DNA from: Sipunculus nudus
Taxonomy: Eukaryota > Annelida > Sipuncula > Golfingiida > Sipunculidae
Assembly: GCA_026874595.1 (NCBI GenBank)
Contig: JAPPUL010000079.1
Coordinates: 1,665,001-1,729,000, forward strand
Reading direction: 5' to 3'
Length of the DNA stretch: 64,000 nucleotides
In this document: positions 34,488 through 44,965 of the stretch, piece after piece
Layout of the letters: each line of letters begins with the position of its first letter
Numbering within the stretch: the first letter of the stretch is position 1
Notes under the pieces: generated by a model
Told to the model about the DNA's origin: nothing
The model's database searches: none
Seen by the model: only the letters and a program-made list of their open reading frames with translations
Position numbers and translations under genes: made by a program

Positions 34488-35567
34488 AAAAAGCTACGTG
34501 TTGGGGTATTATTTGGGGGTAAATCTGGGGAACATGATGTATCAATAAGCTCAGCCTGTTCCTTGCTTGAATCGATAGACAGGAGTAAGTATGAGGTAAT
34601 AGCGATAGGGGTTGGTAGGGATGGGAAGGTGTTGGGACGATCTTTGAGCTATGAGATGTTAAAGAGAGCAGGGTATAAGGTATTAGATTCTGATAAAGAA
34701 GTATCATTTTCCTATGAAAGTTTTGGGATAGGTCTTACTGGGGGGGAAGTAGGCAGTGGTTTTTTGGATGTTGTTTTTCCGATAATGCATGGACCTAATG
34801 GAGAAGATGGGGTAATACAGGGTTTGCTTGAGTTTGGGGGTTTGCCGTATGTGGGTAGTGGGGTTTTGGGGTCTGCGATTTGCATGGATAAGGATATAAT
34901 GAAAAAGGTAGTAGGGTATTATGGGATATCGCAGTTACCGTATGAGATGCTACGTTTTGGGGAATGGGAGGCGGGAGGGATGGGATGTTCTAAAGTGCTT
35001 GATAAAGTAGAAGGGCGGTTGGGGTATCCGATATTCGTAAAGCCTGCGAGGTTGGGATCTTCAGTTGGAGTTAGTAAGGCATTGGGGAGGGTTGATTTAG
35101 TTGCTGCAATAGATTTGGCATTTAGGTATGGAGATAAGGTAATATTGGAGCAAGGGATAAAGGCGCGTGAATTTGAGGTTGGATTACTTGGCAATGATAA
35201 AAATATTGTAAATAGTGTAATAGGTGAGGTAGTACCTTCATCAGATTTTTATGATTACGAAGCTAAATATAGCGATGAGGAGGCCTCTGAATTGATAATA
35301 CCGGCAGTTATAAATAATAAAGAGCTAGAAGATGATATACTAAAGCTATCGCGTCAGGTCTTTAGTGTACTTGAATGTTATGGGTTATCTAGGGCAGATT
35401 TTCTTTTTGATGTAGATACAAACAGCTTATATTTTAATGAAATTAATACAATACCAGGTTTTACAAAAAGCAGTATGTATCCCAAGCTCTTTGAATGTAG
35501 TGGGATAACGTATAATGAACTTATAGACAAATTAATCCAACTTGCAATGGAAAGAGTACAAAGTTAG
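34482..35567 (+). CDS. ddl: D-alanine--D-alanine ligase
   Basis: Ddl joins two D-alanines for peptidoglycan. At 361 residues it is full length. The N-terminal domain has VGVLFGGKSGEHDVSISSA. The ATP-grasp domain has PIMHGPNGEDGVIQGLLE, PYVGSGVLGSAICMDKDIMK, GYPIFVKPARLGSSVGVSK and FNEINTIPGFTKSSMYP. The start is a GTG at the end of a 14-bp tandem-repeat array, with the stop codon of the preceding minicistron overlapping it. It lies downstream of htpG and is convergent with an unknown gene four bases after its stop. Confidence 0.95.
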   Translation: MRKKLRVGVLFGGKSGEHDVSISSACSLLESIDRSKYEVIAIGVGRDGKVLGRSLSYEMLKRAGYKVLDSDKEVSFSYESFGIGLTGGEVGSGFLDVVFPIMHGPNGEDGVIQGLLEFGGLPYVGSGVLGSAICMDKDIMKKVVGYYGISQLPYEMLRFGEWEAGGMGCSKVLDKVEGRLGYPIFVKPARLGSSVGVSKALGRVDLVAAIDLAFRYGDKVILEQGIKAREFEVGLLGNDKNIVNSVIGEVVPSSDFYDYEAKYSDEEASELIIPAVINNKELEDDILKLSRQVFSVLECYGLSRADFLFDVDTNSLYFNEINTIPGFTKSSMYPKLFECSGITYNELIDKLIQLAMERVQS

Positions 35568-35571
35568 CTAA

Positions 35572-36015
35572 TTATAATATATTGGTACTTTTTTTAATAT
35601 CAACAATGGAGTTATAAAGGATTTTGAGCCCAGACTGGGCATTTCTTGATTTAAGATATTCTTTATAAAACATTTCTTGAAAATCAAAAAGAGCCTTACT
35701 AAATGGGTAGTTTGAGACTTCAACCCCGAACACATTTTGTGATATAGTAAACTTTTGTACTTCTTTTTTTATAAGTATTTTAATGGGCTGCTTAAATTTA
35801 AGTATTTTGTCATCATATCGTACTCTGTTTATGAGTACTTCTTTTTTATTATTATCTTTAAAGTCCAAGACGTATAAATTGGAGCCTTCAATTAGCTTAT
35901 CAGCAATATCTTTGTAAATGTCGCTTAGATTAGAGTTTTGCTCTTTAAGAGCAGATACTTTAATGCATTCTATTTCAGATATTCTTTTTCTACGTTTACT
36001 TTTGTCATTCCCCAC
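35572..36015 (-). CDS. unknown cytoplasmic protein
   Basis: I do not recognise this 147-residue protein. It is basic at the N-terminus (KSKRRKRISEIECIKVSAL), followed by a mixed alpha/beta middle (SNLYVLDFKDNNKKEVLINR, FKQPIKILIKKEVQKFTI) and a helical end. There is no signal peptide. The middle could suggest a PilZ-like or small beta-barrel fold, but no RxxxR or DxSxxG motif is visible, so I do not claim it. Its stop lies four bases from the ddl stop (convergent). Confidence 0.55.
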   Translation of the reverse strand: MGNDKSKRRKRISEIECIKVSALKEQNSNLSDIYKDIADKLIEGSNLYVLDFKDNNKKEVLINRVRYDDKILKFKQPIKILIKKEVQKFTISQNVFGVEVSNYPFSKALFDFQEMFYKEYLKSRNAQSGLKILYNSIVDIKKSTNIL

Positions 36016-36570
36016 AGTAGCACTCCTTAGTTAATGTTTAATAAAACATTTTATTGTTATTTACTAATATGTCTTAAGCTATATTAATATTATTCTTTTA
36101 CAAGTTCATTTTCGTTTATAGATATATCATACTTTAATTAGAATATTTGTTTTAACTATCTGTTTATCTTTGTATAAATATCTTTTTCTAAGAGTCAGTT
36201 TAGCATAGAGTTAACTGTTAATAACGCTTAAACAAGTATATTGTTAGCGATTATTTATTTGTTATTTATTCTGAATTATTTTTTCATTATGTGTTATATG
36301 ATTATCTTATCTTTTTCCCCTCAAAAATAGCTTACAAGATATAACACCTTATATATGATATGCAATCGTCTAATATTGTAAAAGTGGGATTTATATCTAT
36401 GTTTTCTTAATGTAGGGGTTAATTTTGGAGTAGATGTTATTTTGAGTATGGAAAGATAATGTATGCAAAGGAATGTAGTTTTTTAGTGATGTAGTATTAA
36501 AACTTATATGGTCTTTTAAAGTCATATTTTTGCAAAGGAGCTTTTATGTTGCTATTTTTGATATTGTGTA
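36016..36570. other. 555-bp AT-rich gap, no gene seen
   Basis: The stretch between the unknown gene and the first GLUG lipoprotein gene (whose 3' end faces it) contains no supported ORF, repeat array or RNA that I recognise. Confidence 0.5.
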
Positions 36571-37572
36571 TTAATCTATAGTATCAGCCCATTTTAAAGT
36601 TGGCCAATAAGCTGTTTTAATGTTCCACTCTAGCTCGAAGTTTGGGAATGAGGTGTTTGTTATCTGTTCTTGCTTAAGACCTATTCCCCAAGAGGGTCCT
36701 GCGCCTGTAATATTGCTGTAATAGAGGTTTTCTATTGTACTTTGAGTATTGTTGCCAATAGCATTCATTCCGTTATTTTGAGTTGCGTCAAATAGAGTTT
36801 TAGTATAGCATCTTGTTATAGTTGCATTTTCTGCGCTTCCAATGAGTCTTCCAAAATTGCTCGGAGTTCCTGCCTTTATTTGTCCTGCAGAGTAGCAATC
36901 TTTTAGGATAGAAGAAGGGCGAGAGTAGCCAACAAGTCCCCCAACAGTATTTTTAGCAGATATTATAAGTCCCTCAGTGTATGAGGAACGTATCGTGCCT
37001 TTATTTGTACCAACGAGTCCTCCGGCATTGTTGTCAGTAGCAGTTATGCTATTTGTATTAGTAGCAGCTCCAAGCATTGCAAGTGCGCGTACATTTTCTA
37101 TTATGCCTGTGCCTGTATTCTCTCCTGCTATGCTTCCTACGTTGTTTTGTCCTGCTATACTGTTTACACGAATAGTAAGGCGTTCTATTAATCCGCTATT
37201 GCGTCCTACAAGACCTATATAACTTTCTCCTATGCTATTAATCTTAAGGTTTTGAAGCTCTTTGTAATTACCGTCAAAGCGTCCTGTGAAAGGGTTATCT
37301 GAATCTCCTATCGGTTTAAATTCACCTACATCCAAGTTGTTGACAAGGCAGTAAGAGCCACTTAGATTTTCTTTTATTATTTCAAGGTCAGCTACTGTCT
37401 TTATAAGGGTTGCATTTTGATCATTACAGGCTTGTGTTTTATCCTTTGTGGGATCTCCTTCAAGTATTGTTTGAGCACTATTTTTACAACTACAGCTATT
37501 AAATAAAATGGCCTGTATTCCAATAGCTATGATTAGTATTAATTTTATATAATTCCTCTTCTTAGTCTTCAT
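36571..37572 (-). CDS. GLUG-repeat lipoprotein 1
   Basis: This is a predicted lipoprotein of 333 residues. Its hydrophobic signal ends in a lipobox-like AILFNSC (Cys27). It contains GLUG-type repeats, recognisable as IGLVGRNSGLIERL, NVGSIAGENTGTGIIENV, NAGGLVGTNKGTIRSSY and TVGGLVGYSRPSSILKDCYS, of about 25-35 residues each. Such repeats usually build right-handed beta-helices on cell-surface proteins and autotransporters. It ends with a conserved tail, WNIKTAYWPTLKW. It has two paralogues just upstream on the same strand. A surface adhesion or recognition role is inferred. Confidence 0.85.
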   Translation of the reverse strand: MKTKKRNYIKLILIIAIGIQAILFNSCSCKNSAQTILEGDPTKDKTQACNDQNATLIKTVADLEIIKENLSGSYCLVNNLDVGEFKPIGDSDNPFTGRFDGNYKELQNLKINSIGESYIGLVGRNSGLIERLTIRVNSIAGQNNVGSIAGENTGTGIIENVRALAMLGAATNTNSITATDNNAGGLVGTNKGTIRSSYTEGLIISAKNTVGGLVGYSRPSSILKDCYSAGQIKAGTPSNFGRLIGSAENATITRCYTKTLFDATQNNGMNAIGNNTQSTIENLYYSNITGAGPSWGIGLKQEQITNTSFPNFELEWNIKTAYWPTLKWADTID

Positions 37573-37657
37573 AAATTATACTCTCATTTATTAGATTATT
37601 TTTATTTATATCTGTTAATAGACAGTACGAATTTTTAAACATCTTTTTAAACAGTAT

Positions 37658-37837
37658 CTATTTTGATGTATGCTCTGTCCTTGCCCTAAGCTTTATGTTA
37701 TAAACTTCTTTACTTATCTTGTCTTTTCCAAGGGCATTTATACCTTCAGTCTTCATACATCTTGCAATGAATGAACTAGCAAGTAGAAATACAAGTCCTG
37801 CTAAGATTAAGCTTGTGTTTAGATGTTTTCTCCTCAT
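37658..37837 (-). CDS. small exported peptide between GLUG genes
   Basis: This 59-codon ORF starts at ATG (37835-37837) and ends at TAG (37658-37660). It begins MRRKHLNTSLILAGLVFLLA, a clear signal or membrane segment, followed by SSFIARC that could be an imperfect lipobox, then a short basic tail. It lies in the same direction between GLUG lipoproteins 2 and 1. Coding is likely from the signal-peptide pattern. I do not recognise the family. Confidence 0.5.
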   Translation of the reverse strand: MRRKHLNTSLILAGLVFLLASSFIARCMKTEGINALGKDKISKEVYNIKLRARTEHTSK

Positions 37838-38078
37838 GCTATTTTATTGCCATTCCTTTTGTTTTATATAAAAAACTATATTTCCTAGTATGACTTTTAA
37901 CACATAAGAGCTTACAATCAATATTTTTTATAGTTCTAAGTAGGAGAGTATGGTGCTTATTATAAGATATATAAAAAGGTTTGTCTAAAATTGTTAGTAT
38001 TTGACAATGATAAAGAAGCTATATACTTAATGCTCTTCTAAGCGAGAAAGGCAATAAAGAGCATTAAGAATGTGGTTA

Positions 38079-39896
38079 TTATGGATTATTTACTAAAGTA
38101 GGCCATGTTCCTGGCTTAATATTCCATTTTGCTTTTGGTAATTGAGTCCACTTTTGTGTTGAATGAGGCTTTCCATTTGTACCTACTTTTATACTAGTTA
38201 TGCCGTACTGAGGACGTACATTTTGATTTGCGCTCTCCCTTGTGTAACATTTTGTTAGAGCGCCATTAGTAGCAAGGAGTCCTGCAAAATCTCCTTGTAT
38301 CTTAGAGTATGATGTTGATGTATCTGTGATTATACTATTAGTATAGGCGTGAGATAAGCTTGCTCCTGAAAATAGGCCTGTAAAGCCGCCTATATAATAT
38401 GATCGGACTGAAGAGCCTTTGCCTTTCAGATTCCCAGTTGAATAGGCATTTGTTATTTTTGTATTGTCAGTTGATGCGCCTGCAAAGCCACCTATGTATA
38501 GGTATCCTCTTTTATAGGCTATGTCTACAGCAGAATAGCTTTCTTCTATTGTATTATCATTATGGTTTTTACCTACAAAGCCACCTATATACGATGAGCC
38601 ACTTTGCGTAGACGTAGGACTGTAGCTTCTAGAAGGATTATAGCTTTCTTTAATATCTATCTTCCCTTGTGCCTTGCTCGTTTTTATTTTTCCACCAACT
38701 TGTGAACCTACAAGTCCTCCTATGTGGGCAGGCATGCTCCATATGAAAGTAGGTATTGAACCCATATTCCCTCCAGATACTGGTCCAGATACATTAGGAT
38801 AGGCAATATTTACATATGATACGTTAGATTTAGTAATGTCTCCGGAGTTGTGCCCAACAAGCCCTCCTATAGCATCTATATCCGAATATGTTACGTTTCT
38901 ACTTATCATTTGTACATTTACATTGCAGTTGTTTATAGATCGCCCGCTATTCTTTCCAACAAGGCCTCCTACGTTGCCGCTGCCAATTAGAGAGTTTAGA
39001 CTTAATGTTACAGTCGCTATTTCATTTGTATTGTGTCCAACAAGGCCGCCTACGTTGCCGCTACCGCTTACTTTATCTATCTTTACTGATATTAAGGATA
39101 TCTTTCCCTGGTTAGAGCCAACAAGGCCTCCTATGTTACCAGTTCCCTCTACAGATATATTTTCAACTGATAGATCTTTCATAGTGCCGAAATTCTCTCC
39201 AACAAGTCCCCCTACTAAACTATCTGCTATATTACTTTCTGCACTTATTAAAGGTAGATTTGAGGATGAGTTAGGATGTCTTTGTAGAGCAACTCCGTTT
39301 AAATTGCCTTTATTAATTGCGGCAAACCCTCCAATGACTACTATATTTCTTGTTCCCTTCTTGGCATGTATTTTTGAGATGCTGGCTTTTGAATTTGTTA
39401 TTGTACCATTATTAGTGTGTACAAAGCCGCCTATATCGTTTGTTGAGGTAAGCTGATTGGTTATTTTTATAGATACATTAGATATCTGCCCATCGTTTTG
39501 TCTTGCAAGAGTAGCTAATGAGCCTGTAGCGTTTATTGATTCTATGTCTATATTTACGTCCTTGAATTGCCCTCTTTGGACTATGGTATCTATAAAACTA
39601 TTTCCTTGTATCGTCGTTATTTTTATGGTTTTATTTTGACCATAAAAGGTGCCGGAAAACTCTCCTTTAGTCCGCCAGTCTTTAATTGTTATATCTTTTG
39701 TTAAGCAGTATGTTTCTGAACCCATTGCTGCAAGCTCTTGGGCAGTTGATATTTTAGTTGCAGCTTCACTACTACAATCCACTGCTTGGCTTATAGAAGG
39801 ATCACCTGGTATGTATAACGTATTTAAACCCATTCCATAACATGAGAACATTGAAAATGTAACAAATAGTAATGGTAATATCTTTTTTTTAGTCAT
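38079..39896 (-). CDS. GLUG-repeat lipoprotein 2
   Basis: This is the largest of three paralogues, 605 residues, with lipobox LFVTFSMFSC (Cys19) and the shared start YIPGDPSISQAVDCSSEA. It has at least ten GLUG-type repeats: for example NIGGLVGSNQGKI, NVGGLVGHNTNEI, NVGGLVGKNSGRS, AIGGLVGHNSGDI, YIGGFVGKNHNDNTIEESYS and YIGGFTGLFSGASLSHAYT. It ends WNIKPGTWPTLVNNP, like paralogue 1. Near-identical adjacent repeats suggest internal duplication, so repeat number may vary between strains. Predicted to be surface-exposed and lipid-anchored. Confidence 0.87.
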   Translation of the reverse strand: MTKKKILPLLFVTFSMFSCYGMGLNTLYIPGDPSISQAVDCSSEAATKISTAQELAAMGSETYCLTKDITIKDWRTKGEFSGTFYGQNKTIKITTIQGNSFIDTIVQRGQFKDVNIDIESINATGSLATLARQNDGQISNVSIKITNQLTSTNDIGGFVHTNNGTITNSKASISKIHAKKGTRNIVVIGGFAAINKGNLNGVALQRHPNSSSNLPLISAESNIADSLVGGLVGENFGTMKDLSVENISVEGTGNIGGLVGSNQGKISLISVKIDKVSGSGNVGGLVGHNTNEIATVTLSLNSLIGSGNVGGLVGKNSGRSINNCNVNVQMISRNVTYSDIDAIGGLVGHNSGDITKSNVSYVNIAYPNVSGPVSGGNMGSIPTFIWSMPAHIGGLVGSQVGGKIKTSKAQGKIDIKESYNPSRSYSPTSTQSGSSYIGGFVGKNHNDNTIEESYSAVDIAYKRGYLYIGGFAGASTDNTKITNAYSTGNLKGKGSSVRSYYIGGFTGLFSGASLSHAYTNSIITDTSTSYSKIQGDFAGLLATNGALTKCYTRESANQNVRPQYGITSIKVGTNGKPHSTQKWTQLPKAKWNIKPGTWPTLVNNP

Positions 39897-40023
39897 AACT
39901 TTCCTCTATTGATTGTCTTTGATCGCCACTAGTATTAACACCTACTTGGGGGGTTTAATGGCGGGGGGTTTAACTTGAGTCTTATAAAGCATAGGAGAGT
40001 TTGTTTTTACGATATGATTTTTT

Positions 40024-40064
40024 TTTTTAGTTTTAGGATATCAGTTTTTAGTTTTAGGATATGA
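40024..40064. repeat. 18-bp tandem duplication
   Basis: Two copies of a unit around tttttagttttaggatat lie between GLUG lipoprotein genes 3 and 2. Another short duplication (ggggggttta with spacer) lies at 39951-39974. Confidence 0.75.
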
Positions 40065-40102
40065 TTAGAAGAGGAGAGTAGTATTACTTAGGAAAGTAGC
40101 GT

Positions 40103-41539
40103 CTATTGGTGAGGATTATCTATTAGTGTTGGTAAGTTATAATTTGAGGCTTTAGCGTATTCCCATATTGAACTTGTAAAGTCATTAGGTAAGCTTGCAG
40201 TACTTGTTAGGTCTTGTGATATTATGTCGGTGTTTGTTCCTACTCCGATTATTTGAAGCTGAGGGTTTGATACAAGATGACTGAATACATTTGTCATACT
40301 GGTATCTTGCGTATTTATTTTTCCTATAACGTTACCTATATTATTACTATTTGATGCACTTGTAAAAGCAGCATAAGATTCTGTAATTGTACCTTTATAG
40401 AAATATCCAACTAAGCCACCAGCAAGTAGACTGTTAGATATCTTGGCATTGAAATTTGTATTTGAGGCATAAGAATATAGTATAGTTCCTTCTGTATTAT
40501 ATCCAACCAGCCCTCCTGCATGTATTTGTGCTGCACTATCTACATCATATAATTCAATAATAGGCTTATTAGCGTATGATTTTTCTATCTTGTTGTTATT
40601 TAGCCCAACAAGTCCTCCTATATTTACATTTTTGGTTAGTGTTGCTTGTTGTATAGGTTTTATATTTGTTTTAGAGGCTGATAGTATAATAGAGCCTTGA
40701 TTTGCTCCTGCTATACCACCTACGTTTTCTATTTCAAACCCAAATTCAATCTCAGTATTTATTACTTTGCATTTTATTATAGAGCCTTTGTTCTCTCCTG
40801 CTATTGCGCCTAGGTGGCCTTTGCCTCGGTTAACGATAGCAGTATTGCCTATAGAGGAGTTTTCTATTACCCCATTATTCTCATTAATGGAAACAAGACC
40901 TCCAACATCATTATCAGAAGAGCCTCCCTTACTGACAACTTTTATATTCGAAGTTATATTTTCTATATGATTAGCATTAATGGAAACAAGTCCTCCGACA
41001 TAGCCAGTTCCACTTAATTGTCCATTGCCAACTAGTCTTATATCCTTTATTTTCCCCTCGTTTTTAAATCCGAGTAAAGCAGTATTGCTATTTGACTCAA
41101 TTAAAGCATTAACAGCAATAGATATACTTTCTATATTACCACTTGAGTCTATAACATTTATTAGAGGGATGTAATTAGTAGTAGTTCCTGTATTAATGGT
41201 TAAAGTTTTGCTGTTTCCATAAAGATGTCCACTAAACTTAGGAATTTGTTTCCATGTGCTTATGTCAATTACTATATCAGCTACTAAACAATGATTTAGA
41301 TTATTTTGTAGAGCGTCATTAAGTTCTATTTGGTTCTTTACCGTGGTGTAGCTTGAATAGGGGGCTTTACATGAGTCATTTGTTTCGATTTTAGGTGGGG
41401 CTGGGTATATTATAGTGTTAAGACCATCATAATAGCAGCTTACAAGTAATAAGCTGGTTATATATACTACTATAAATATATATAATATATTTAATATATT
41501 CCTCATATTAGTAAAAGCTATCCCTAGCTTTTTTAACAC
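40103..41539 (-). CDS. GLUG-repeat lipoprotein 3
   Basis: This is the third paralogue, 478 residues. Its signal segment (IFIVVYITSLLLVSC) contains the lipobox LLVSC at about residue 35, so the true start may be an internal Met. The repeats include YVGGLVSINANHIENI, DVGGLVSINENNGVIENS, NVGGIAGANQGSI, NIGGLVGLNNNKIEKSYA and LAGGLVGYFYKGTITESYA. The C-terminus (YNLPTLIDNPHQ) resembles the PTL tails of paralogues 1 and 2. It lies 54 bp after carB on the same strand. Confidence 0.85.
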   Translation of the reverse strand: MLKKLGIAFTNMRNILNILYIFIVVYITSLLLVSCYYDGLNTIIYPAPPKIETNDSCKAPYSSYTTVKNQIELNDALQNNLNHCLVADIVIDISTWKQIPKFSGHLYGNSKTLTINTGTTTNYIPLINVIDSSGNIESISIAVNALIESNSNTALLGFKNEGKIKDIRLVGNGQLSGTGYVGGLVSINANHIENITSNIKVVSKGGSSDNDVGGLVSINENNGVIENSSIGNTAIVNRGKGHLGAIAGENKGSIIKCKVINTEIEFGFEIENVGGIAGANQGSIILSASKTNIKPIQQATLTKNVNIGGLVGLNNNKIEKSYANKPIIELYDVDSAAQIHAGGLVGYNTEGTILYSYASNTNFNAKISNSLLAGGLVGYFYKGTITESYAAFTSASNSNNIGNVIGKINTQDTSMTNVFSHLVSNPQLQIIGVGTNTDIISQDLTSTASLPNDFTSSIWEYAKASNYNLPTLIDNPHQ

Positions 41540-41593
41540 AGTAGTTACAATTTGGAGTTTAAAAAAAAAAAAAGTAAGTATACTTGTTTTAAG

Positions 41594-44500
41594 TTATTGA
41601 AATAACTCTTGTAATGGAGTTACACTAAGCTGTTCATCTTTCATCTTTTCTATGCCGCTAACTAATGCACTAAATCCTCGTGCTGTTGTTATTAATGGTA
41701 TATTGTATTTTATAGCAGCCTTTCTTATGTATTGACCATCTTTTACATCTTTTTGGCTTACGGGGCTATTAACTATTAAGTTTATACTATCGTTTATTAA
41801 TAGGTCTATTAGATTAGGCCGTCCTTCGTCTAATTTATTTGTTTGTTCTGATGGTATATTATGAGTTGCTAAGTAAGTTTTTGTTCCTTCTGTTGCATAT
41901 ATTTTAAAACCTAGTTTATAAAGCTTTTTAATGTCATCTAAGATACGTTCTTTCATTAGCTTGCCAACGCTTATAAAAATATTACCGTGACTTGGGAAGT
42001 TCATATTAAGACTTATTTGAGATTTTGCAAATGCTTTGCCAAAATGTTTATCTATACCCATTACCTCGCCTGTTGAACGCATCTCAGGACCTAGTATTGC
42101 ATCCTCTTCAGGGAATTTGTTAAATGGTAAGACTGCCTCTTTTACTGCTATGTAGTTTGTTTTTGGTTTTTTTATTTTAAGATCTTTTATTCTTTTACCA
42201 AGTATAACATAACATGCAATCTTTGCCCAGGCAACACCTTTGGCTTTACTTACAAATGGTATAGTACGTGAGCCTCTTGGGTTTGCTTCTATTATATATA
42301 TCTTATCTTCTTTTAATGCGTATTGTATATTTATAAAACCTTTTACACTAAGAGCGTTTGCTATTTTATGCGTTTGCTCTTTAAGCTCTTTTAGGCACTT
42401 TTCATTTATATTTACAGGAGGTAATATACAAGCGCTGTCGCCTGAGTGAATACCTGCCTCTTCAATATGTTCCATTATTCCGCATATTATAGTATCATAA
42501 CCGTCTGATATGGCATCTATATCCAATTCTATAGCATTTTGTAAGAACTTGTCTATTAAAATCGGAAAGCCTATATCCTCCTTTATTATTTGTTTTGTAT
42601 AGCCTTCAAGTTGTTCCTGGCTATATACAATCTCCATTGCCCGACCTCCTAGTACGTATGAGGGCCTTATTACCAGAGGGTAGGATATGGTGTTTGCCTT
42701 TTTTAGTAACTCGTCTTTGCTAAATGCTATATCATTTATTGGCTGCAATAGTTTAAGTTTTTGTAATAAGCCTTTAAAGCGGTTTCGGTCTTCAGTTTCC
42801 TTTATTGACTCTGTTGAGGTTCCGAATATATTTATCCCGTAACCCTCAAGCTCGTTTGATAAGTTTAAAGGTGTTTGACCGCCAAGCTGGACTATTACTC
42901 CTTGTGGCTTTTCTCTTTCGTATATATTTAAAATGTCTTCTGTGGTTAGGGGTTCAAAATATAATGTGTCTGAGGTGTCGTAGTCGGTTGATACGGTTTC
43001 GGGATTTGAGTTTACCATTATACTGCCATAACCTGCCTCTCTTAAGGCATAGGATGCTTGCACACAAAGATAGTCAAACTCAACTCCTTGTCCTATTCGG
43101 TTTGGGCCACTTCCTATTATCAAAACCTTTTTATCTGCTATCTTTGTATTTAAGTATTCATCCTCTTCTTCGTAGCATGAATAAAAGTATGGAGTATATG
43201 ATTCAAACTCGCCTGCGCATGTGTCTACTACCTTATAGGTAGGTATTATTCCAAGCTCTTTTCGATACTTCCGAACCTCCTTCTCACTTGAGTTTGTATA
43301 ATCTGAGATTTGTTTGTCGGAAAAGCCTTTTCGTTTTGCCTCACGCATTAACTCTTTTGTATAATTAAAAAGCGGTTTATAAAGCTTTGTCTCAAACTCA
43401 TCAAGTCCCTTAAGCTGATTCAAAAACCATAAATCTATCTTACTATACTCATATATCTCTTCTTTACTAAAACCTATTCCAAATGCGTCCTTTATATAAA
43501 ATATTCTATCTGGGTCTGCAAAGCTAAGTAATGGGATAAGCTCCTCCCGCAAACTCTTTTTCTCATCCTCGCTATAGTCCTTAAGTTTATCAAAAAGCTT
43601 ATTTACAAACCCGCTTTTACCATTTTCAAGTGAGCGAATAGCCTTTTGAAAACTTTCTTTAAAAGTACGGCCAATTGCCATAACCTCGCCAACAGACTTC
43701 ATTTGTATTGATAACTTATTACTTGCATTTGGAAACTTTTCGAATGACCATCTTGGTATTTTAACAACGCAGTAATCTAGAGTTGGCTCAAATGCTGCTT
43801 TCGTTTTTTTTGTTATGTCATTATAAAGTTCGTCGAGAGTATATCCAACAGCGAGTTTGGCGGCTATTTTAGCAATAGGAAAACCTGTTGCTTTTGAGGC
43901 AAGTGCACTTGACCTTGAAACACGAGGGTTCATCTCAATGACTATTACTCTGCCATCTTTTGGATTTATGGCAAATTGTATATTAGAACCCCCAGTATCA
44001 ACGCCTATTGCCCTTATGATTTTTATGCTATAGTTTCTTAGCTTTTGATACTCTTTGTCAGACAAGGTTTGTTGTGGGGCAACCGTTATACTATCACCAG
44101 TATGGATGCCCATAGCATCAAAGTTCTCTATAGAACAGATTATTACCACATTGTCTGCTTTGTCTCGCATTACCTCAAGCTCATATTCCTTCCATCCAAC
44201 AACTGACTCCTCAATCAATATCTCACTTACCGGACTTTCGTAAAGACCTCGTTTGGCAAGTAGTGCAAACTCCTCTTTGTTATATGCTATACTGCCTCCT
44301 GTTCCGCCCAGTGTGAAAGACGGTCTTATCACCAGCGGATAGCCTATTTCCTTTGATATTCTAAAACCTTCATCTAAGCTCTTTGCAGTTGAGCTTTTAG
44401 GAGTTGGGATGCCTATTTTTGTCATTTGGCTTTTAAATTTGTTTCTATCTTCGGCTTTCTCAATTGAGTCTATATTTACGCCTATCATTTCCACGTTATA

Positions 44501-44830
44501 CTTTTCAAGTACTTTGCTTTTAGCAAGTTCTAAAGCGTTGTTTAGAGCTGTTTGGCCGCCTAATGTTGGTAGTAGGGCATCTGGTCTTTCTTTTGCAATC
44601 ACTTTTTCTATAATCTCTTTATTAATTGGTTCTATGTAGGTTGCATCCGCCATATTAGGATCTGTCATTATGGTTGCGGGATTTGAATTTATAAGTACGA
44701 CCCGATAACCTTCCTCACGAAGAGCCTTACAAGCTTGTGAACCTGAATAATCAAATTCACACGCTTGTCCTATCACAATAGGACCAGCCCCTATTATTAG
44801 TATAGATTTAATATCAGTGCGTTTTGGCAT
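41594..44830 (-). CDS. carB: carbamoyl-phosphate synthase large subunit
   Basis: CarB makes carbamoyl phosphate from bicarbonate, ammonia and two ATP for pyrimidines and arginine. At 1078 residues it is full length, with two homologous ATP-grasp halves ([20 protein letters not shown] at the N-terminus and [20 protein letters not shown] near residue 570), metal/ATP motifs ([20 protein letters not shown] and [18 protein letters not shown]), an oligomerisation domain, and a C-terminal MGS-like allosteric domain ([15 protein letters not shown]). No carA is adjacent. Confidence 0.97.
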   Translation of the reverse strand: MPKRTDIKSILIIGAGPIVIGQACEFDYSGSQACKALREEGYRVVLINSNPATIMTDPNMADATYIEPINKEIIEKVIAKERPDALLPTLGGQTALNNALELAKSKVLEKYNVEMIGVNIDSIEKAEDRNKFKSQMTKIGIPTPKSSTAKSLDEGFRISKEIGYPLVIRPSFTLGGTGGSIAYNKEEFALLAKRGLYESPVSEILIEESVVGWKEYELEVMRDKADNVVIICSIENFDAMGIHTGDSITVAPQQTLSDKEYQKLRNYSIKIIRAIGVDTGGSNIQFAINPKDGRVIVIEMNPRVSRSSALASKATGFPIAKIAAKLAVGYTLDELYNDITKKTKAAFEPTLDYCVVKIPRWSFEKFPNASNKLSIQMKSVGEVMAIGRTFKESFQKAIRSLENGKSGFVNKLFDKLKDYSEDEKKSLREELIPLLSFADPDRIFYIKDAFGIGFSKEEIYEYSKIDLWFLNQLKGLDEFETKLYKPLFNYTKELMREAKRKGFSDKQISDYTNSSEKEVRKYRKELGIIPTYKVVDTCAGEFESYTPYFYSCYEEEDEYLNTKIADKKVLIIGSGPNRIGQGVEFDYLCVQASYALREAGYGSIMVNSNPETVSTDYDTSDTLYFEPLTTEDILNIYEREKPQGVIVQLGGQTPLNLSNELEGYGINIFGTSTESIKETEDRNRFKGLLQKLKLLQPINDIAFSKDELLKKANTISYPLVIRPSYVLGGRAMEIVYSQEQLEGYTKQIIKEDIGFPILIDKFLQNAIELDIDAISDGYDTIICGIMEHIEEAGIHSGDSACILPPVNINEKCLKELKEQTHKIANALSVKGFINIQYALKEDKIYIIEANPRGSRTIPFVSKAKGVAWAKIACYVILGKRIKDLKIKKPKTNYIAVKEAVLPFNKFPEEDAILGPEMRSTGEVMGIDKHFGKAFAKSQISLNMNFPSHGNIFISVGKLMKERILDDIKKLYKLGFKIYATEGTKTYLATHNIPSEQTNKLDEGRPNLIDLLINDSINLIVNSPVSQKDVKDGQYIRKAAIKYNIPLITTARGFSALVSGIEKMKDEQLSVTPLQELFQ

Positions 44831-44965
44831 TTTCTTTCCCTTAATACATAGCTTTTAAATACATTGTTTTAGATGTACATATTAATCTAATAAAGTTCAT
44901 GAAAGTATAAACTGATAAACCTTTTTTAACTTTTTTTTTATAGTGCTTTGTCTTTTAGAGAGTAT

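Noticed and set aside
37989-38012. TTGACA with TATACT in the GLUG region (forward)
   Set aside because: Spacing is only 15 bp and it points into the 3' end of a reverse-strand gene.
38836-39456. 206-codon forward ORF inside GLUG lipoprotein 2
   Set aside because: Its Pro-rich repeats (PTRPPTLP) are simply the antisense reading of the GLUG repeats.
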